From: Entonaema liquescens
Lineage: Eukaryota; Ascomycota; Sordariomycetes; Xylariales; Xylariaceae
Length of the DNA: 64,000 nt
Assembly: GCA_902805475.1 (NCBI GenBank)
Contig: CADCSX010000003.1
Location: 2,542,001 to 2,606,000 of the forward strand
Reading direction: 5' to 3'
Within the stretch, counting starts at the first letter, position 1, and the number at the start of each line of letters is the position of its first letter. Positions 10,990 to 23,193 of the stretch are shown piece after piece. Below the pieces are notes generated by a model that saw nothing but the letters and a program-made list of their open reading frames with translations, did not search any database and was not told the DNA's origin. Made by a program: the position numbers and the translations under genes.

Positions 10990-13725
10990 TTACACATTGC
11001 CATCACCGTTGTCTCGCCAAACATGGGTATCTCCAAGACTAAAGGAACTAGCAACGCTACCCAGCCCATCATTACTTCTTAGTGACGCCTCCCTGCGACT
11101 GCCATTGCCGCTAATACTCCCAGAGCTGGAGTTAACAGACGACTCTTCCAGAGGTGGTGGCGGATCTTGATACACCCAAGGTTGCTCCAAGGGGACGACG
11201 AGACTCGGATTTATGAACCTCATTCCCTTTTCCCTATCTTCGTCAATGGTGCTCATGCGTCTCGTTAATCGTGTTTGCCTTTGTACTTGGTCCGGATCTC
11301 GATCGGGGCGGGTTTCCGAACCAGGGTCAGAGGCGCGCTTGATACTCCGAAGCGCGATAAATCTCGTAAGCGGATTATATCGCTGTCGGGAGTAAAAGCT
11401 ATACCAGAAAGTCAAAACAAGTAGAGGTACAATAAATGATGCAGCTATAAAAGCTGTTTGCAGCACCAAGAAGGCAATCATGATAACCTGGAATGCAACC
11501 AGACCGACAACGATACGACCGCAAATAATCGGCCAAGCGCCGCCAGTGGCATGTTGTGGTTGATCCATCGAATACAACAGTTGATACTTGTAAACAAAGT
11601 ATCCGAGGGAGAAGTAGCAGACGCCCACTAGCAAAACAATATGGGCACCGGGGAGGATACTATAAACTAAGCAGAGGATAAAGACCAACAGAGCGGTAGG
11701 GAGGTAAAACCCGTAGTTAAACAGGCTAGGTTGAACAAGCTCGGCAAAATCTCGCGGCGTCTTCGCTCCCATCCGATAGATGGCATACATCGTGATGCCC
11801 CCGAATTGTAGAAGCTTGAATGGAAATAGACCGAATCCCTGCAACATGATGAAGTTGAGGTAGAAGTTATTTAGGTTCTGTATCGAGACAGCCAACTTAT
11901 TTGCAATGGTGCGCGTATCACTGAGAGAATCCCCGATTATCTTCCAGAAGTCCGATAGAGCCGCACTTCCAGAGACCGCGTAAACGACAAAGATATTGAA
12001 GAATATGAAGAAGAAATTCTTCGATATCGTGGAGAGTTCAACATCACCTTGAGATACCATTCCTTGCTTGTTGGAAAGATAGTCGTAGAGGTACGGCACC
12101 AGGATGTTGAGTAACGAGACCACGAGAGTAGGTAAGCCAGTTCGTACGAAAGCCCTCGTAGTATCGTGCGCGTAAAGCATCTCAGCAAGGTGGGGAAACA
12201 CCTTCGAGATGCCACACAGGCTGAGTAGCTGGGCCAGTACTGCTACCGGAAACAGCCAGATAATGGAGAGGAAGGTGATGAATATAGTAACGGACCAGGC
12301 CTTAAATCGACGCTTGTATCGTGGAGTATAAGTGTGCCTCCAAATCACATCCGAAGGAGCGGGCGCGGGCTTCGATAGTAACTGTCCAGGTCTGGGGTCA
12401 ATAGTGGCCTGCACAGCCATTTGACACGCCGCAATAGAATCCATAGTTACAAAAGCGGTATCTGTCGGGGTATATTCTTTCCTCCTCGCATTTCGAATCT
12501 TCTCGTCGAGGCGACGTAACTTCTCCTCGTAATAATCAAGAGCATCAGTTTTACGGCTACGCATCCCAAGGAAGCCGAATCGAAGACGAATTTTAGGTCT
12601 CGCTCTGTCCGTAGCAACATCCTGTAAACTATCACCGGCGAGGAGACGTCCATTTTCTTGCGACTCTTCTTCTCCGTCGTCCCCTTGACTGGTCCTATCT
12701 GGGTTTGGGGTTTGTTGGTCATGGGGCGTTTCCGTCCGTGGTCTTCGGGCTAAGTAAACACTCCACGCCTCTTCGAGCTTTCGCAGAAGGATTTGCCGTT
12801 CGGCCATCAACCCGTCTATTTCAGCCCAGTTCCGACACAATGTAACGCTTCGCACATGTCCGATTTCCAAGTTCTCCACAAAATCCTTAATCTTCTCTTC
12901 CGATCTGATATCTTCGGGGATTCCTGTTAGCCGGAATGTTCGGTCGGTTATTGTTGACTGAGTACCCAGATAATCCTGCCTTATTTTGATAACCTTTATA
13001 GTCTCGGAGTTCATGAAGTACACCGTGAGGAAAGAGAATAGCCAGGTGAAAGCCGGTGCCCATAACAAGCTCCAACTCTTATCCTCAGGTTCGGGCTTCG
13101 CTAGAATACTCTCCGTTTCGCCCAGACTATAGTTTCCGTCTCGAAGTGCTAAATTCGCATATACGGAAGCATCTGCGAACAAGTCGCTAGGCGGTTGGGT
13201 TGTACCTGCATTAAAGGTTTTATGGATGGGCCAAAGAATGGCGAGGGCGAAAAACAACATGGTGGTGAACAGGCGGAGCGACATCTTAAAGAAGGATAAG
13301 AACTACAATTGTATAAGCAACTCATGATCAAGCTCCATGTTGGCGTAATACATACCACAAAGGCATCTAAGCCTGCAGATGCCAGCACCTGTTCCTCTGT
13401 AATTCTGTATAATGCTGGTATCCATCCAAGGAAACTGTCGGGAAGCGCAGGAAGCGCAATTTTGGGGTCATTATGGCGTCTTCGAGCAGCGTATAGAGTC
13501 TTCCACCGAGGTCTCAAAATCTACTCATGATAATTAACGTCAAACCCCAGAAGACATTCATCGTCGGCGACCACTTACGCAAAAGGCGACAAAGGCTGAG
13601 AGACCCAAGGCGAGCGAAATTACGAGCTGGACATAAATGTCCTTGCTGTCCGGTCCTGCGGCTTTCTCGCCATCTTTCTCGTCAAGACAGTACGGAGACC
13701 GACTACCACCATCACCATTATCCAT
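10990..13725 (-). CDS. CSC1: CSC1/OSCA-type mechanosensitive cation channel (DUF221)
   Basis: Three exons (13725-13579, 13520-13356, 13302-10990) encode 874 residues. The introns use GTAAGT...TAG and GTATGT...TAG. Exon 1 carries the first membrane segment (IYVQLVISLALGLSAFVAFC). Exon 2 holds the conserved WIPALYRITEEQVLASAGLDAFV. The long third exon contains the next helices, the cytosolic PHM7-type loop (FRLTGIPEDIRSEEKIKDF..., CRNWAEI), a charged insertion and the membrane core of about seven helices with YRMGAKTPRDFAELVQP. The domain order is RSN1_TM, PHM7_cyt, then the 7TM core, as in yeast Csc1 and the plant OSCA hyperosmolality-gated calcium channels; length is typical. The C-terminal tail is Ser-rich and cytosolic. 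I chose ATG 13725 because the frame upstream starts only with a non-ATG codon. Confidence 0.88.
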
Positions 13726-14267
13726 GACCTGATGAGATAACAGCGGCAAAGAAAATTGATATGTTGAGCATTAGGTTAAGTGCATGGGTAGTAGGGATAT
13801 TTAGGGGGCTAAGTTTGAAGAGGGAAAAATCAATAATTTTGATGCAATCAGAAAAGCTCACGCGACGAGTTAGAAGCTATAGTGGGGCCACGGTGATAGT
13901 GACGTGCCCGGTACGGGTTAGGCTCCAATTTTGGTGCCACCCGACGGGTTTGACAGCGGTATATTGGTCCCTAAAAAAGTGTCACCAACACCTAAGAACT
14001 ACCGGCATAGCGGCTGAAATGTAATGTATCGTCAACACACTTCCTACATGTACCTAGCTTCTTCTAAATAGACTTATAAGATAGTAAGGTCATATATGAA
14101 ATTTGAAAATCTATCAGTCCCATCATACTTGCCATTAAAGGAATTTGAAGAATTATTGTTCTCGTTGAAATATTAAATTCATTAGGTATTTTCAAGTGTA
14201 CATAATTCATGATCTGCATACATATTGGTCTTTTACTCATCCACCCCTTCTTGAGCAATCTACCATT
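13726..14267. other. intergenic, no gene seen
   Basis: Upstream region of CSC1 and downstream region of the small minus-strand gene. Two short open frames here show no protein-like features. Confidence 0.45.
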
Positions 14268-14618
14268 TCATGCGCCTCCCTCTCTCTTTGCATACTCATC
14301 CTCGATGCGCTCTTCATAAAGTCTATCATTCTCGCGTTGCTGCTCGTCGGACACATCTTCGATACGACGGCTTGAATCTACACCGCTTCCGTCTAGTGCT
14401 CGCCCTGAGGAAGAAACTAGACGACCCGACGCATCGTAGTCGCGGCGCTCGTGGTGGAGGGGCTCGCCGTTTCTTTGCGACGCAACGTGAGTGGTGGTGC
14501 CCGATGGGTCACTTGCAGTATGCTCAGCATAGCGGGACCCAGTAGTCTCCCCGTTGCGTGTAGTGGATGATGAGAAGGAGACGGTCGAAGAGCTGTAGCT
14601 GTAGTTATTCGACGACAT
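14268..14618 (-). CDS. small Ser/Thr-rich hydrophilic protein
   Basis: A single exon of 116 residues from ATG 14618. The N-terminus is a low-complexity Ser/Tyr/Thr stretch (SSNNYSYSSSTVSFSSSTT), the middle is polar (HTASDPSGTTTHVASQRNGE), and the C-terminus is charged with the segment SSRRIEDVSDEQQRENDRLYEERIEDEYAKRE, likely a helix. No signal peptide or membrane segment. It resembles short conserved fungal proteins of unknown function that pair an SYSSS-type N-terminus with a RRIEDV-type motif; I cannot assign a role. The acceptance rests on clean ATG-to-stop structure and composition. It lies between two long gene-free stretches. Confidence 0.6.
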   Translation of the reverse strand: MSSNNYSYSSSTVSFSSSTTRNGETTGSRYAEHTASDPSGTTTHVASQRNGEPLHHERRDYDASGRLVSSSGRALDGSGVDSSRRIEDVSDEQQRENDRLYEERIEDEYAKREGGA

Positions 14619-17168
14619 GATGAAGTCACTTCAAGTTTAATATCCTTCAATAGTAAGGTAGTTTGGTGATGAGTCCAAAATTGATGAAGATCTAAGTTAA
14701 GAAGTTGGATTATATCAGTAACAAAGATTCACTATTTAAAATAGGCGCTTCTGTATAAGTCCTAAGGTGTATGGGATGTTAAACGTCATATGTGGCGGAC
14801 AGCGGGCAAGAACGCGCATACGTCATACACCTTGTTTGCTCTTTGTTGCTCCTAGTTACTCCTAAATAGATTCCAAGTCTATCTCGCACTTTCTATAGCA
14901 AATAGCAACGTATTGTGGTTGCACCTGGTTTCCAATCAAAATTAACTGAGACGGTACCTCATTTGCCACTCTCTTACTAGGTACATACTACATACAACAC
15001 GAGGAGACCTGGCCTCCCCACGAATCCATAAAACTTATTCATCCCACATGTATTAGACCCATCACTAGGCAAATGTTATTCAAGACCGGTGCTTTGCCGA
15101 TCTTAACGGAGATATATGGTTAAAGTGGAGTTTTAGTATTTAACTTTGAAATTCCACGATGGTGCTTCCGGCATTTCAGACGAGCTCTCCGGCACTTCGA
15201 CTGTTTTATTATTCCATTTTGAACGTTTAATTATGTCAGCCGGGAGTTTCGCATATCCAAAGCCTACAAAATTACAATAATTTCAGTCTCCAGTCTAAGA
15301 TAAACATGATCATGATATAGTCATGTGCCAAGCTATCGCCAACCCTTGATATCTAATGCATACTCGAATATTGTGTCCCAGGATTATTCCAAATGCTCAA
15401 CTGACTTAATCATATCAGTCAAAGATTATCCGGATGAAGGCGAAGTTAATAATTCAGACCAGTTTCCTATTCCAGACCTGCGTCGTTGCTATATTCGGTT
15501 CTTAGACCAATGAGTGAATCTTCAGTTAGAGCAAATTCTCTATCATCTCATCAACCAAGTATAGCGGAGAAAATGGCATGTCGAAACTCTCAGAGATATT
15601 TTACATGACAGGATATTCAGGGGTTACATAACTGGGATTACCATTCTTTTAATTTGACATGTACATCTCACTCGATGAGAAACGAATGTCCAGATTCTAT
15701 ACCAAGTGAAGCATGATATTCAGTCTTTTTGTATAACATCTTCAACGGCCTCGCCGAGTCTTGGCTCTGAATGGATGCATGCCTCTACGAAACAGGAATA
15801 AACAGGTATCCAACGACCAAGTTGACAAGGAACATATGCCCAGAGACGATGGTCTCCATGTCACAGGTCTAGCCAGTCCTACTAAGTAGGCTTTCTGTAT
15901 TACTTTCCCAAAGCAGCCAGCTGAGCGTCTACATAGGGTAATCCCCTGATAGCTATACTGTAAAATAGCTCGAGTCCACGTCCTGAATCAGTACGTTGCT
16001 ACACCTACTTAGGATCTTGGCATCTTCATATGGCAGGTGACCATGTCTAGTCCGTGGTACTTCACGTTCCAGTATTATTCGTGGAGAATACTCAGATGCT
16101 ATGTCAACATGTCAACATAATGTGCGGATAAAATCAATTCAATTGGTTATAGCTAACTACCGGCATTACATTCACTTCATTATCGTTGAATGGAGTACAA
16201 ATATTATATATTTCCCTCCTTCGCTGCTTATACCTCATTAATTCTGCCACTTTCCGCAATATTGATGTATCTAAGCGTCTCGAAGGCCAGTCGACGGACC
16301 TAGTTCACGTATGACTATAAGTTAGTATATGGCCATGCTAATATACGAATGCAAAGACGTCTATAACAGGTATGTCCTTCCGATTATCCTGCTATCCATG
16401 TATAAGCAGCAGGCCTATGACATATGAATCATCAATGATGTTTTGGTATTCGTTGAGGCGAGTTCAGCTTCCATATATTGACCAATGATTACCTGTGCCT
16501 TCGTTAAGAGGGCCATTTTTCAAGAAGTTTCCGGTATTAGCGATTCTCACGTTGCCATACTCAAACTAAAAAATCTCATTGAAATCATCCTGTTTGCGGG
16601 CTATTTTTCAGCTAGGTCTCTATAATGAAACAGTTTGACCTGTCTGTACTCCCTAGAATACGAAATATGTCTCCTATAGAAGTCGTACAGGGTCGCACAT
16701 TGGCCCTATGAGGTAGCATCAATAACTTGGGAAGGTAAAGTATTGGCCGGTGAATAAATATAGTTAGGTTACCAGAGATCTTGACTTGGCCTCTTGGACG
16801 TTAGCTTGGAGAACTATGAATTTGTTCTGTATGACAAGTCTATATTCCATAGAATACACGACTTCCACGTTTCCACGTTTCTATGGCTTCATTGGGCAGA
16901 CTTGTTTGATATAGCACTGTAATACGAAGGCGTCCAGCTAGGAAGAACCTGAGTTACTGATTGGCAAAGCAATAATGGGTCAGGCTATACTAGATGTTGG
17001 CATGCGCTGTGATATTTACCTTGAGGCTTTTTAATAGCTACCTCGTTACCTGGGGCTGAATCGGGTTGGTTGGGCGAAGCGAAGGGGGCGTATTATGCTC
17101 GCATGGCAGTTCCAACAATTGGAAACTACCCCTTAATGGTATCCCACGGCAACAAGACCTACCCACGA
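14619..17168. other. long gene-free stretch
   Basis: About 2.5 kb with no supported gene, RNA or repeat on either strand. Short open frames (for example 15325-15513) have no recognisable features. The DNA is AT-leaning but not at the extreme level of the RIP-like block. Confidence 0.5.
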
Positions 17169-17661
17169 TTAACCTACCTCAGAAGATAGGACAACATAAA
17201 TGACTATGCGGTAATAGCCCGCTCTGAATTGCAACCTGGCCACGGGTACAATTAAGATCGGATCCCGATTGCGAGCCCTTATTGATCCGACTTGACCCAA
17301 TATCATGGCCTTGTTACTAGTCGTGTGACTAGACTTTGCTCCGACGTGACCGTCACGCAAACACAAGCTTAATACTTCCGATTTGATCCGTGAGACATGT
17401 CGAAGAATAGAATGGCCCTCATATTCACACAAACTGGCATTGTTCGCCAGCGTTCACCGTCAAATCGAGGCTATCGAGTGAATTCCATGCTTCTAGAATT
17501 GAGGGCTTCACTCGGCCAAATGGGTCTCGGCCATTCCCTGAGCTGGGGACTATTAATGTTACTAGGTCACCTGTTAGAGTCTCGGGAAAGTATTCTGATT
17601 GGATATCGAGAATAACATAGTGAATAGAGTCATTACACGGGTAGTGTTTTGAAGAGTCCAT
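17169..17661 (-). pseudogene. possible coding relic, unrecognised
   Basis: ATG at 17661 opens a frame with ordinary protein composition (HYVILDIQSEYFPETLTGDL, DPFGRVKPSILEAWNSL) that stops at 17425. A second frame offset by one base continues protein-like from 17432 to 17169 (CEYEGHSILRHVSRIKSEVL, LCLRDGHVGAKSSH). The two read naturally as one protein broken by a shift near 17430. I recognise no family. It could also be chance open sequence in the promoter region of the subtilisin gene. Confidence 0.25.
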
Positions 17662-17886
17662 GGTGCTACGAATGATGTTGTGATAGCTACGGGAATTACG
17701 AGATCTTCCTGGTCGTTGTGTTTATAAAAGAGTCGATGAAGACGACATAGTTTACCCATTACCATTTCATCACCAGCCTATCCAGCAAACGTCGCCCAAG
17801 CCTCATAAATTTAATTACTATTCCGCTGCCTTTCGTCTAGCCCGAACATAATTATACTATCGTCTTGCTGACTCGAAGAAGTGACG

Positions 17887-19306
17887 ATGAAGATTTTTCA
17901 CATCCTTCTCGCGGGTTTAGTGCCTCTTACCCTGGCCAAGGCACCTCTCATGCACAGGGACATTGCAGATAGCATTGATAATAACTACATTGTAGTTATG
18001 AAAAACGCTACTGCGAAGACGTTTCAAGCGCATTATCAGCGGATCCATTATACGTCTTCCCAACGGACCAAAGGTGGCAAACAAGGAGTTGTCAAAACCT
18101 ACCAAGTTCCTGGTTTTAATGGCTATCATGTCGAATGTGATGACGAGACTCTTGACAGCATTCGCAATGATCCTCTGGTGAGTCAATCCTGTGTCCCTGA
18201 GTAAGCTTCTCTAACGGGTGTAAGGTTTCATATGTTGCTCGAGACGGACGGGTGACAGCTCAAGCAGCTATCTCTCGCAATGTCCCCAGAGCTGGCCCCA
18301 AGCCTGATACATGGGGTTTGGGTCGAATTTCCCACCGGGACCCTGGAGTCGCGACCTATGTAGATGACGTTGTTCGCACGACTGAGCCCCCAACGTATGC
18401 TTATATACTGGATACCGGAATTCGTGTGACCCACCAGGTAAGCTGCATTTCAACTAAACACTCAGTGCTGGTTGCTGATTTAAACTAGGAGTTTGGAGGA
18501 CGTGCCACGTTTGGCAAGAATTTCATCAAAGGAGCTCAGGTCAGTGTTACTAGCAAGAAAAAACTCATAACATTTATTGATATTTACCAAGGATGTTGAT
18601 GACAACGGACACGGAACCCATACAGCTGCAACGGTCGGCGGTAACACAGTTGGCGTCAACAATAGTACCATGCTCGTTGGAGTGAAAGTTCTAGATAAAG
18701 ACTCATCTGGAAGCTGGTCTGGAATTATTGCTGGAGTGGACTGGGGTAAGTCTCCGCGAGTGAATACTTAATGGTATAATCTAACAACGACTAGCCGTGA
18801 GCGATGCTCAAACCAAGGGGAAAATTGACCGGTCTGTCATCAACATGTCGATCGGCGGCCCCAGATTCCAGGCTCTAGACGACGTTGTTAAAAATGCCGT
18901 CGCAACTGGTATGACAGTAGTAGTGGCGGCTAGCAACTACGGCGTCGACGCATGCACATATAGTCCGGCAGCTGTTCCGGAGGCGATTACTGTAGCAGCT
19001 ATTGACCAGACAGACAATCGGCCAGACTGGTCTAACTGGGGTTCTTGTGTAGATATCTTTGCTCCGGGAAGCGATATTTATTCAGCTTGGATGGATAGTG
19101 ACACGGGCTATGTCTCCATGAGCGGAACCAGCATGGCAAGTCCTCACATCGCCGGGCTTGTGACATATTTGATGTCGCGAGAGTCCATTTCAGGCGCGGA
19201 CAAGGTTACTAGCCGCCTAATCGACCTTGGGACACGAGATAAGGTGCAGAACACGAATGGAAGTCCTAACGTGATTGCGTTCAATGGCAATGAAGCTGAA
19301 CTATAG
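17887..19306 (+). CDS. secreted subtilisin-like serine protease (S8A, proteinase K type)
   Basis: Five exons, 17887-18177, 18225-18437, 18489-18539, 18592-18745 and 18795-19306, encode 406 residues in frame. The layout is signal peptide (MKIFHILLAGLVPLTLA), I9 propeptide/inhibitor domain (IDNNYIVVMKNATAKTFQAH...FNGYHVECDDETLDSI), then the S8 catalytic domain. The triad is visible: Asp in YAYILDTGI, His in DNGHGTHTA, Ser in GTSMASPHIAG; the oxyanion Asn lies in VVVAASNYG. There is no C-terminal extension, as in secreted cuticle-degrading and proteinase K-like enzymes. Start chosen at ATG 17887, because the two codons before it begin with GTG. Two of the four introns end in AAG rather than the usual pyrimidine-AG. 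The enzyme would act outside the cell on host or substrate protein. Confidence 0.9.
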
Positions 19307-19849
19307 AGAAGTTTACCAGAAGATAGCCATTGGATAGATATGGTGGGAACACGGAAGGCTGTTCTTTAGTCGACTAGGCGGGTTGGGTAGGTTGTTTGAA
19401 GAGAACACATATTACGCATATAGAATAATTTCATATCTTTCATCCCTAACGATATCAAAGATTCATTGTTATAGTGATATGAATAAGTTGTAGAGTTGTG
19501 CTGAGGGAGTTGTACTGAGGAAGTTGTACTGAGGAAGTTGTACTGAGGAAGTGGTATTAAGTTGAGCCTGCGTGGGGGCTACACCAGCTAGTCTGACACT
19601 AAGTACAGCACGGGGAAAGGAGGGTTCCTACTTCTATGTAGCGCTGCTCCACAGCGATACGGTACTGTGGCTTAGTGGAGATTGGCAGGGAGTTCCCCTG
19701 AAAACAAAATTTGGTCTGTGCTGAACACTTAACGCGTTCGCTGATTCTTAGACGCGTTCGCCCTTAACATCACGATGACCTATCTCCAAATTTGAAACCA
19801 CTATTGACAATTTACATTGCCAGCAACAAATGTTGTAGCTGTTTTAATC
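19307..19849. other. intergenic between subtilisin and MSH3
   Basis: Contains the 14-bp tandem repeat and the presumptive MSH3 promoter. No gene seen. Confidence 0.5.
19495..19550 (+). repeat. 14-bp tandem repeat, four copies
   Basis: The unit GTTGTACTGAGGAA is repeated head to tail at 19495, 19509, 19523 and 19537; the first copy has two changes, the others are identical. It sits about 190 bp after the subtilisin stop and 300 bp before MSH3. Confidence 0.9.
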
Positions 19850-22800
19850 ATGGCCGGGCAATCAAAAGAAAAAAAGCAGCAGTCTCTTACCAACTTCTTT
19901 ACCCCAAGGACTGTTAATGGTTTAACTACATCCCTCCGAAAGCCCCAGACTCAGGATCCCGATAGCCCCGGTAATACCCCTGATAGCTCCCGAAAGAGAC
20001 CACTTGAAGAAGACACCGATAATGGAAACGACACACCACTGAAGAAAAAGTCGAAAGCTGTTGATGTGGAAAACGAAGATGACGAGTTAGAGAACTCAGC
20101 TGCTAAATCCCCTACTCTGTCTCGGAGTAGACCAGGCGCCCGTACTGAACGCTATATATATAATGGTGCGGACTCTCGGGAAGATGTAATTGAAGACGAC
20201 GACGAAGAGGATACCTCGGAGAAACGCAGAAAAGCAGAGCTACATCGCAAATTTGTCCAGAAACTCGGGCGCCCGGATAGCTTGGCATATGGCAGACGAG
20301 GAATTACACAAGGTGATGACGAAACCCAGGCTGCGGCCGAAGACGCAGAAGACGGTGAAGAGGAAGAGCCTCCGCCGCCACCTACAAAGGGAAAGAAGAA
20401 GGGGTCTAAGACAGGGAAACTCACGCCAATGGAGATACAGTTCCTGGATATCAAGAGGAAACATATGGATACCGTATTGATTGTTGAGGTGGGATATAAG
20501 TTCAAGTTCTTCGGTGAAGACGCTCGTATAGCTGCCAAGGAGCTCAGTATAGTCTGCATACCCGGCAAGTTTAGATACGATGAACACCCGTCCGAAGCAC
20601 ATCTCGATAGGTTCGCATCTGCCAGCATCCCTGTGCACCGATTACCTGTGCACGCCAAGCGGTTGGTAGCGGCTGGTCACAAAGTCGGTGTTGTTCGTCA
20701 AATTGAAACCGCAGCGTTGAAGAAAGCCGGTGATAACCGCAATGCCCCTTTTATAAGAAAACTCACCAATGTCTACACTAAGGGAACTTATGTGGATGAG
20801 ATTGGAGAGTTGGACCAGAGGGATAATTCAGGGGCTCCAGCAGGTGGATATCTACTTTGCATCACGGAGACGAAAGCCAAAGGTTGGGGTACCGATGAAA
20901 AAGTCGACGTCGGTATTATCGCAGTACAGCCTGCGACTGGTGATATTATATATGACAATTTTGAGGACGGCTTCATGAGGAGCGAAATTGAGACGAGACT
21001 ACTACATATCTCTCCATGCGAATTCCTTATTGTCGGCGATCTCTCAAAAGCCACGGACAAATTACTTCAGCATTTGTCGGGGAGCGCCACCAACGTATTT
21101 GGTGATCGGAGCAGAATTGAAAGGATCCCCAAGTCCAAGACCATTGCTGCTGAAGCTTACTCACATGTCGCTCAGTTCTACTCTGCTAAACTAAAAGAAG
21201 CTTCCGAGGATAACAATGAGCAGGCCAGCGCACTTCTTGACAAAGTCCTCAAACTGCCTGAGCCTGTTACGATCTGCCTGTCTTCCATGATCAATCACTT
21301 GAAAGAGTATGGTCTCGAGCACATATTCGACCTAACCAAATACTTCCAGTCCTTCACTGCTCGTCAGCACATGTTGATCAACGGCACAACCTTGGAGAGT
21401 CTAGAAGTCTATCGCAATCAAACTGATCATACCGAAAAGGGTAGTCTTTTCTGGGCACTCGACAAAACTTTGACTCGCTTTGGCCAGAGGCTCCTTCGCA
21501 AATGGATTGGTCGACCCCTTTTAGATAAGGAGCGTCTTGAGGAACGAGTGGCTGCTGTCGAGGAATTGCTCGAGACCGCCTCAACGGCTAAAGTCGACCA
21601 ACTAGAGCTTTTGTTGAAAAGTATCAAGACGGATCTTGAACGAAGCCTAATACGCATATACTATGGAAAGTGTACGCGCCCCGAGCTCTTGGCAGTCCTT
21701 CAAACATTACAAAAAATAGCATTGGAATTCGCGCGGGTAAAGTCACCCCAAGACTCGGGCTTCAAAGCAGAGGCAATTAGCTCCGCGATCTCCTCGCTGC
21801 CACTCATTCTACCCACCGTCTTGTCGTACCTCGATCGCATCAATGCCGAGGCCGCGCGTCGGGATGATAAATACGCCTTCTTCCGTGAGAGCGAAGAAAC
21901 CGATGCTATCACCGAGCACAAACTAGGCATCGCATCTGTAGAACAAGAGCTGGATGCCCACCGCAAGGTTGCTGCGTCAACCCTCGGCAAGAAGTCGCCG
22001 GTCCCATACGTTACCGTCGCCGGGATCGAGTATCTTATCGAGGTACCGAATGGAGAACTCAAGCGCGTTCCCGCCTCCTGGATGAAGATCAGCGGCACGA
22101 AGAAGCTTTCACGTTTTCACACCCCCGAGGTTGTCCGCCTCATTTCGGAGCGCGACCAGCACAAGGAGGCCCTATCAGCCGCTTGCGACGTGGCTTTTAC
22201 CTCCCTCCTCGAAGCCATCGCAGCCGACTACCAACCCCTCCGCGACGCCGTCTCCTCCCTCGCCACCCTCGACTGCCTACTCTCCCTTTCCAAAGTCGCC
22301 GCTCTTCCAGGCTATTCCAAACCCACATTTCTCCCATCCGACTCTCCCCAACCATCTCCATCAGCGAAGGCCGCCACCCCATCGCCGAGCAGACCCTAAC
22401 CACATCCTACATCCCCTTCAGCACGACCCTCTCCTCGCCATCACCCCTCGCCCACCTCATCACCGGCCCCAACATGGGCGGCAAATCCTCCTTCGTCCGC
22501 GCCGTCGCGCTCCTCGTCCTCCTCGCGCAAATCGGGTCTTTCGTACCCGCCTCCTCCCTCACATTAACCCTCTCCGACGCCATATACACCCGCATGGGCG
22601 CCCGCGATAACCTCTTCGCCGGCGAGTCCACCTTCATGGTCGAGGTCTCCGAGACCGCCCGCATCCTCCGCGCCGCCACCCCGCGCTCCCTCGTCGTCCT
22701 CGACGAGCTCGGCCGCGGCACAAGCACCCACGACGGCGCCGCCATCGCGCACGCCGTCCTCGCGCACGTCGTACAGGACACCCGCTGCCTCACCCTCTTC

Positions 22801-23193
22801 ATCACTCACTACCAGAACCTCGCCCGCGTCGCTGACGGCCTCGACGGCCGCTGCAAGAACGTCCACATGCGCTTTACCGCTACGAAGCGCGGCCGCGACG
22901 TTGAAGAAGCGAGAGCCGAGGACGGCGATGAGGATGAAGATGGCGACGAAGAGGATATCACATTCCTATACGAGGTCGGTGAGGGTATGGCTCATAGGTC
23001 CTACGGTCTAAATGTAGCGGGGTTAGCTCGAATTCCACGGAAAGTACTAGATGTAGCAGCAAGAAAATCTAGGGAATTAGAAGAAACGATTAAGATACGT
23101 AGGTTAAATGGTGCGGCAAGGCTCCTGGCTGACGTGTTGGGAAATGGACCCGATCAATTAGATCATCTTGTATCGAGTATTGAACAGCTCTAG
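19850..23193 (+). CDS. MSH3: MSH3, DNA mismatch repair MutS homologue, with one frame break
   Basis: Start at ATG 19850, because the PCNA-binding PIP box QSLTNFF follows almost at once (about residues 11-17); the open frame before it is not protein-like. A charged N-terminal tail leads to the mismatch-binding domain (LTPMEIQFLDIKRKH..., VEVGYKFKFFGEDARIA), the connector, the lever/clamp helices, and the ATPase with Walker A GPNMGGKSS, Q-loop region and Walker B LVVLDELGRGTSTHDG. The total of about 1,114 residues is normal for fungal MSH3. It pairs with MSH2 (MutS-beta) to repair insertion/deletion loops. The frame breaks at CCCC 22346-22349: KPTFLPSDSP must jump to TISISEGRHPIAE, repaired by one extra C. 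There are no splice signals there, so this is a one-base deletion or a sequencing error. If real, the ATPase domain is lost. Codon use turns very GC-rich between about 22180 and 22980. Confidence 0.93.

Noticed and set aside
22183..22610. Overlapping plus-strand Pro/Arg-rich frames in the 3' part of MSH3
   Set aside because: They are shadows caused by the GC-rich codon patch and have no independent features.
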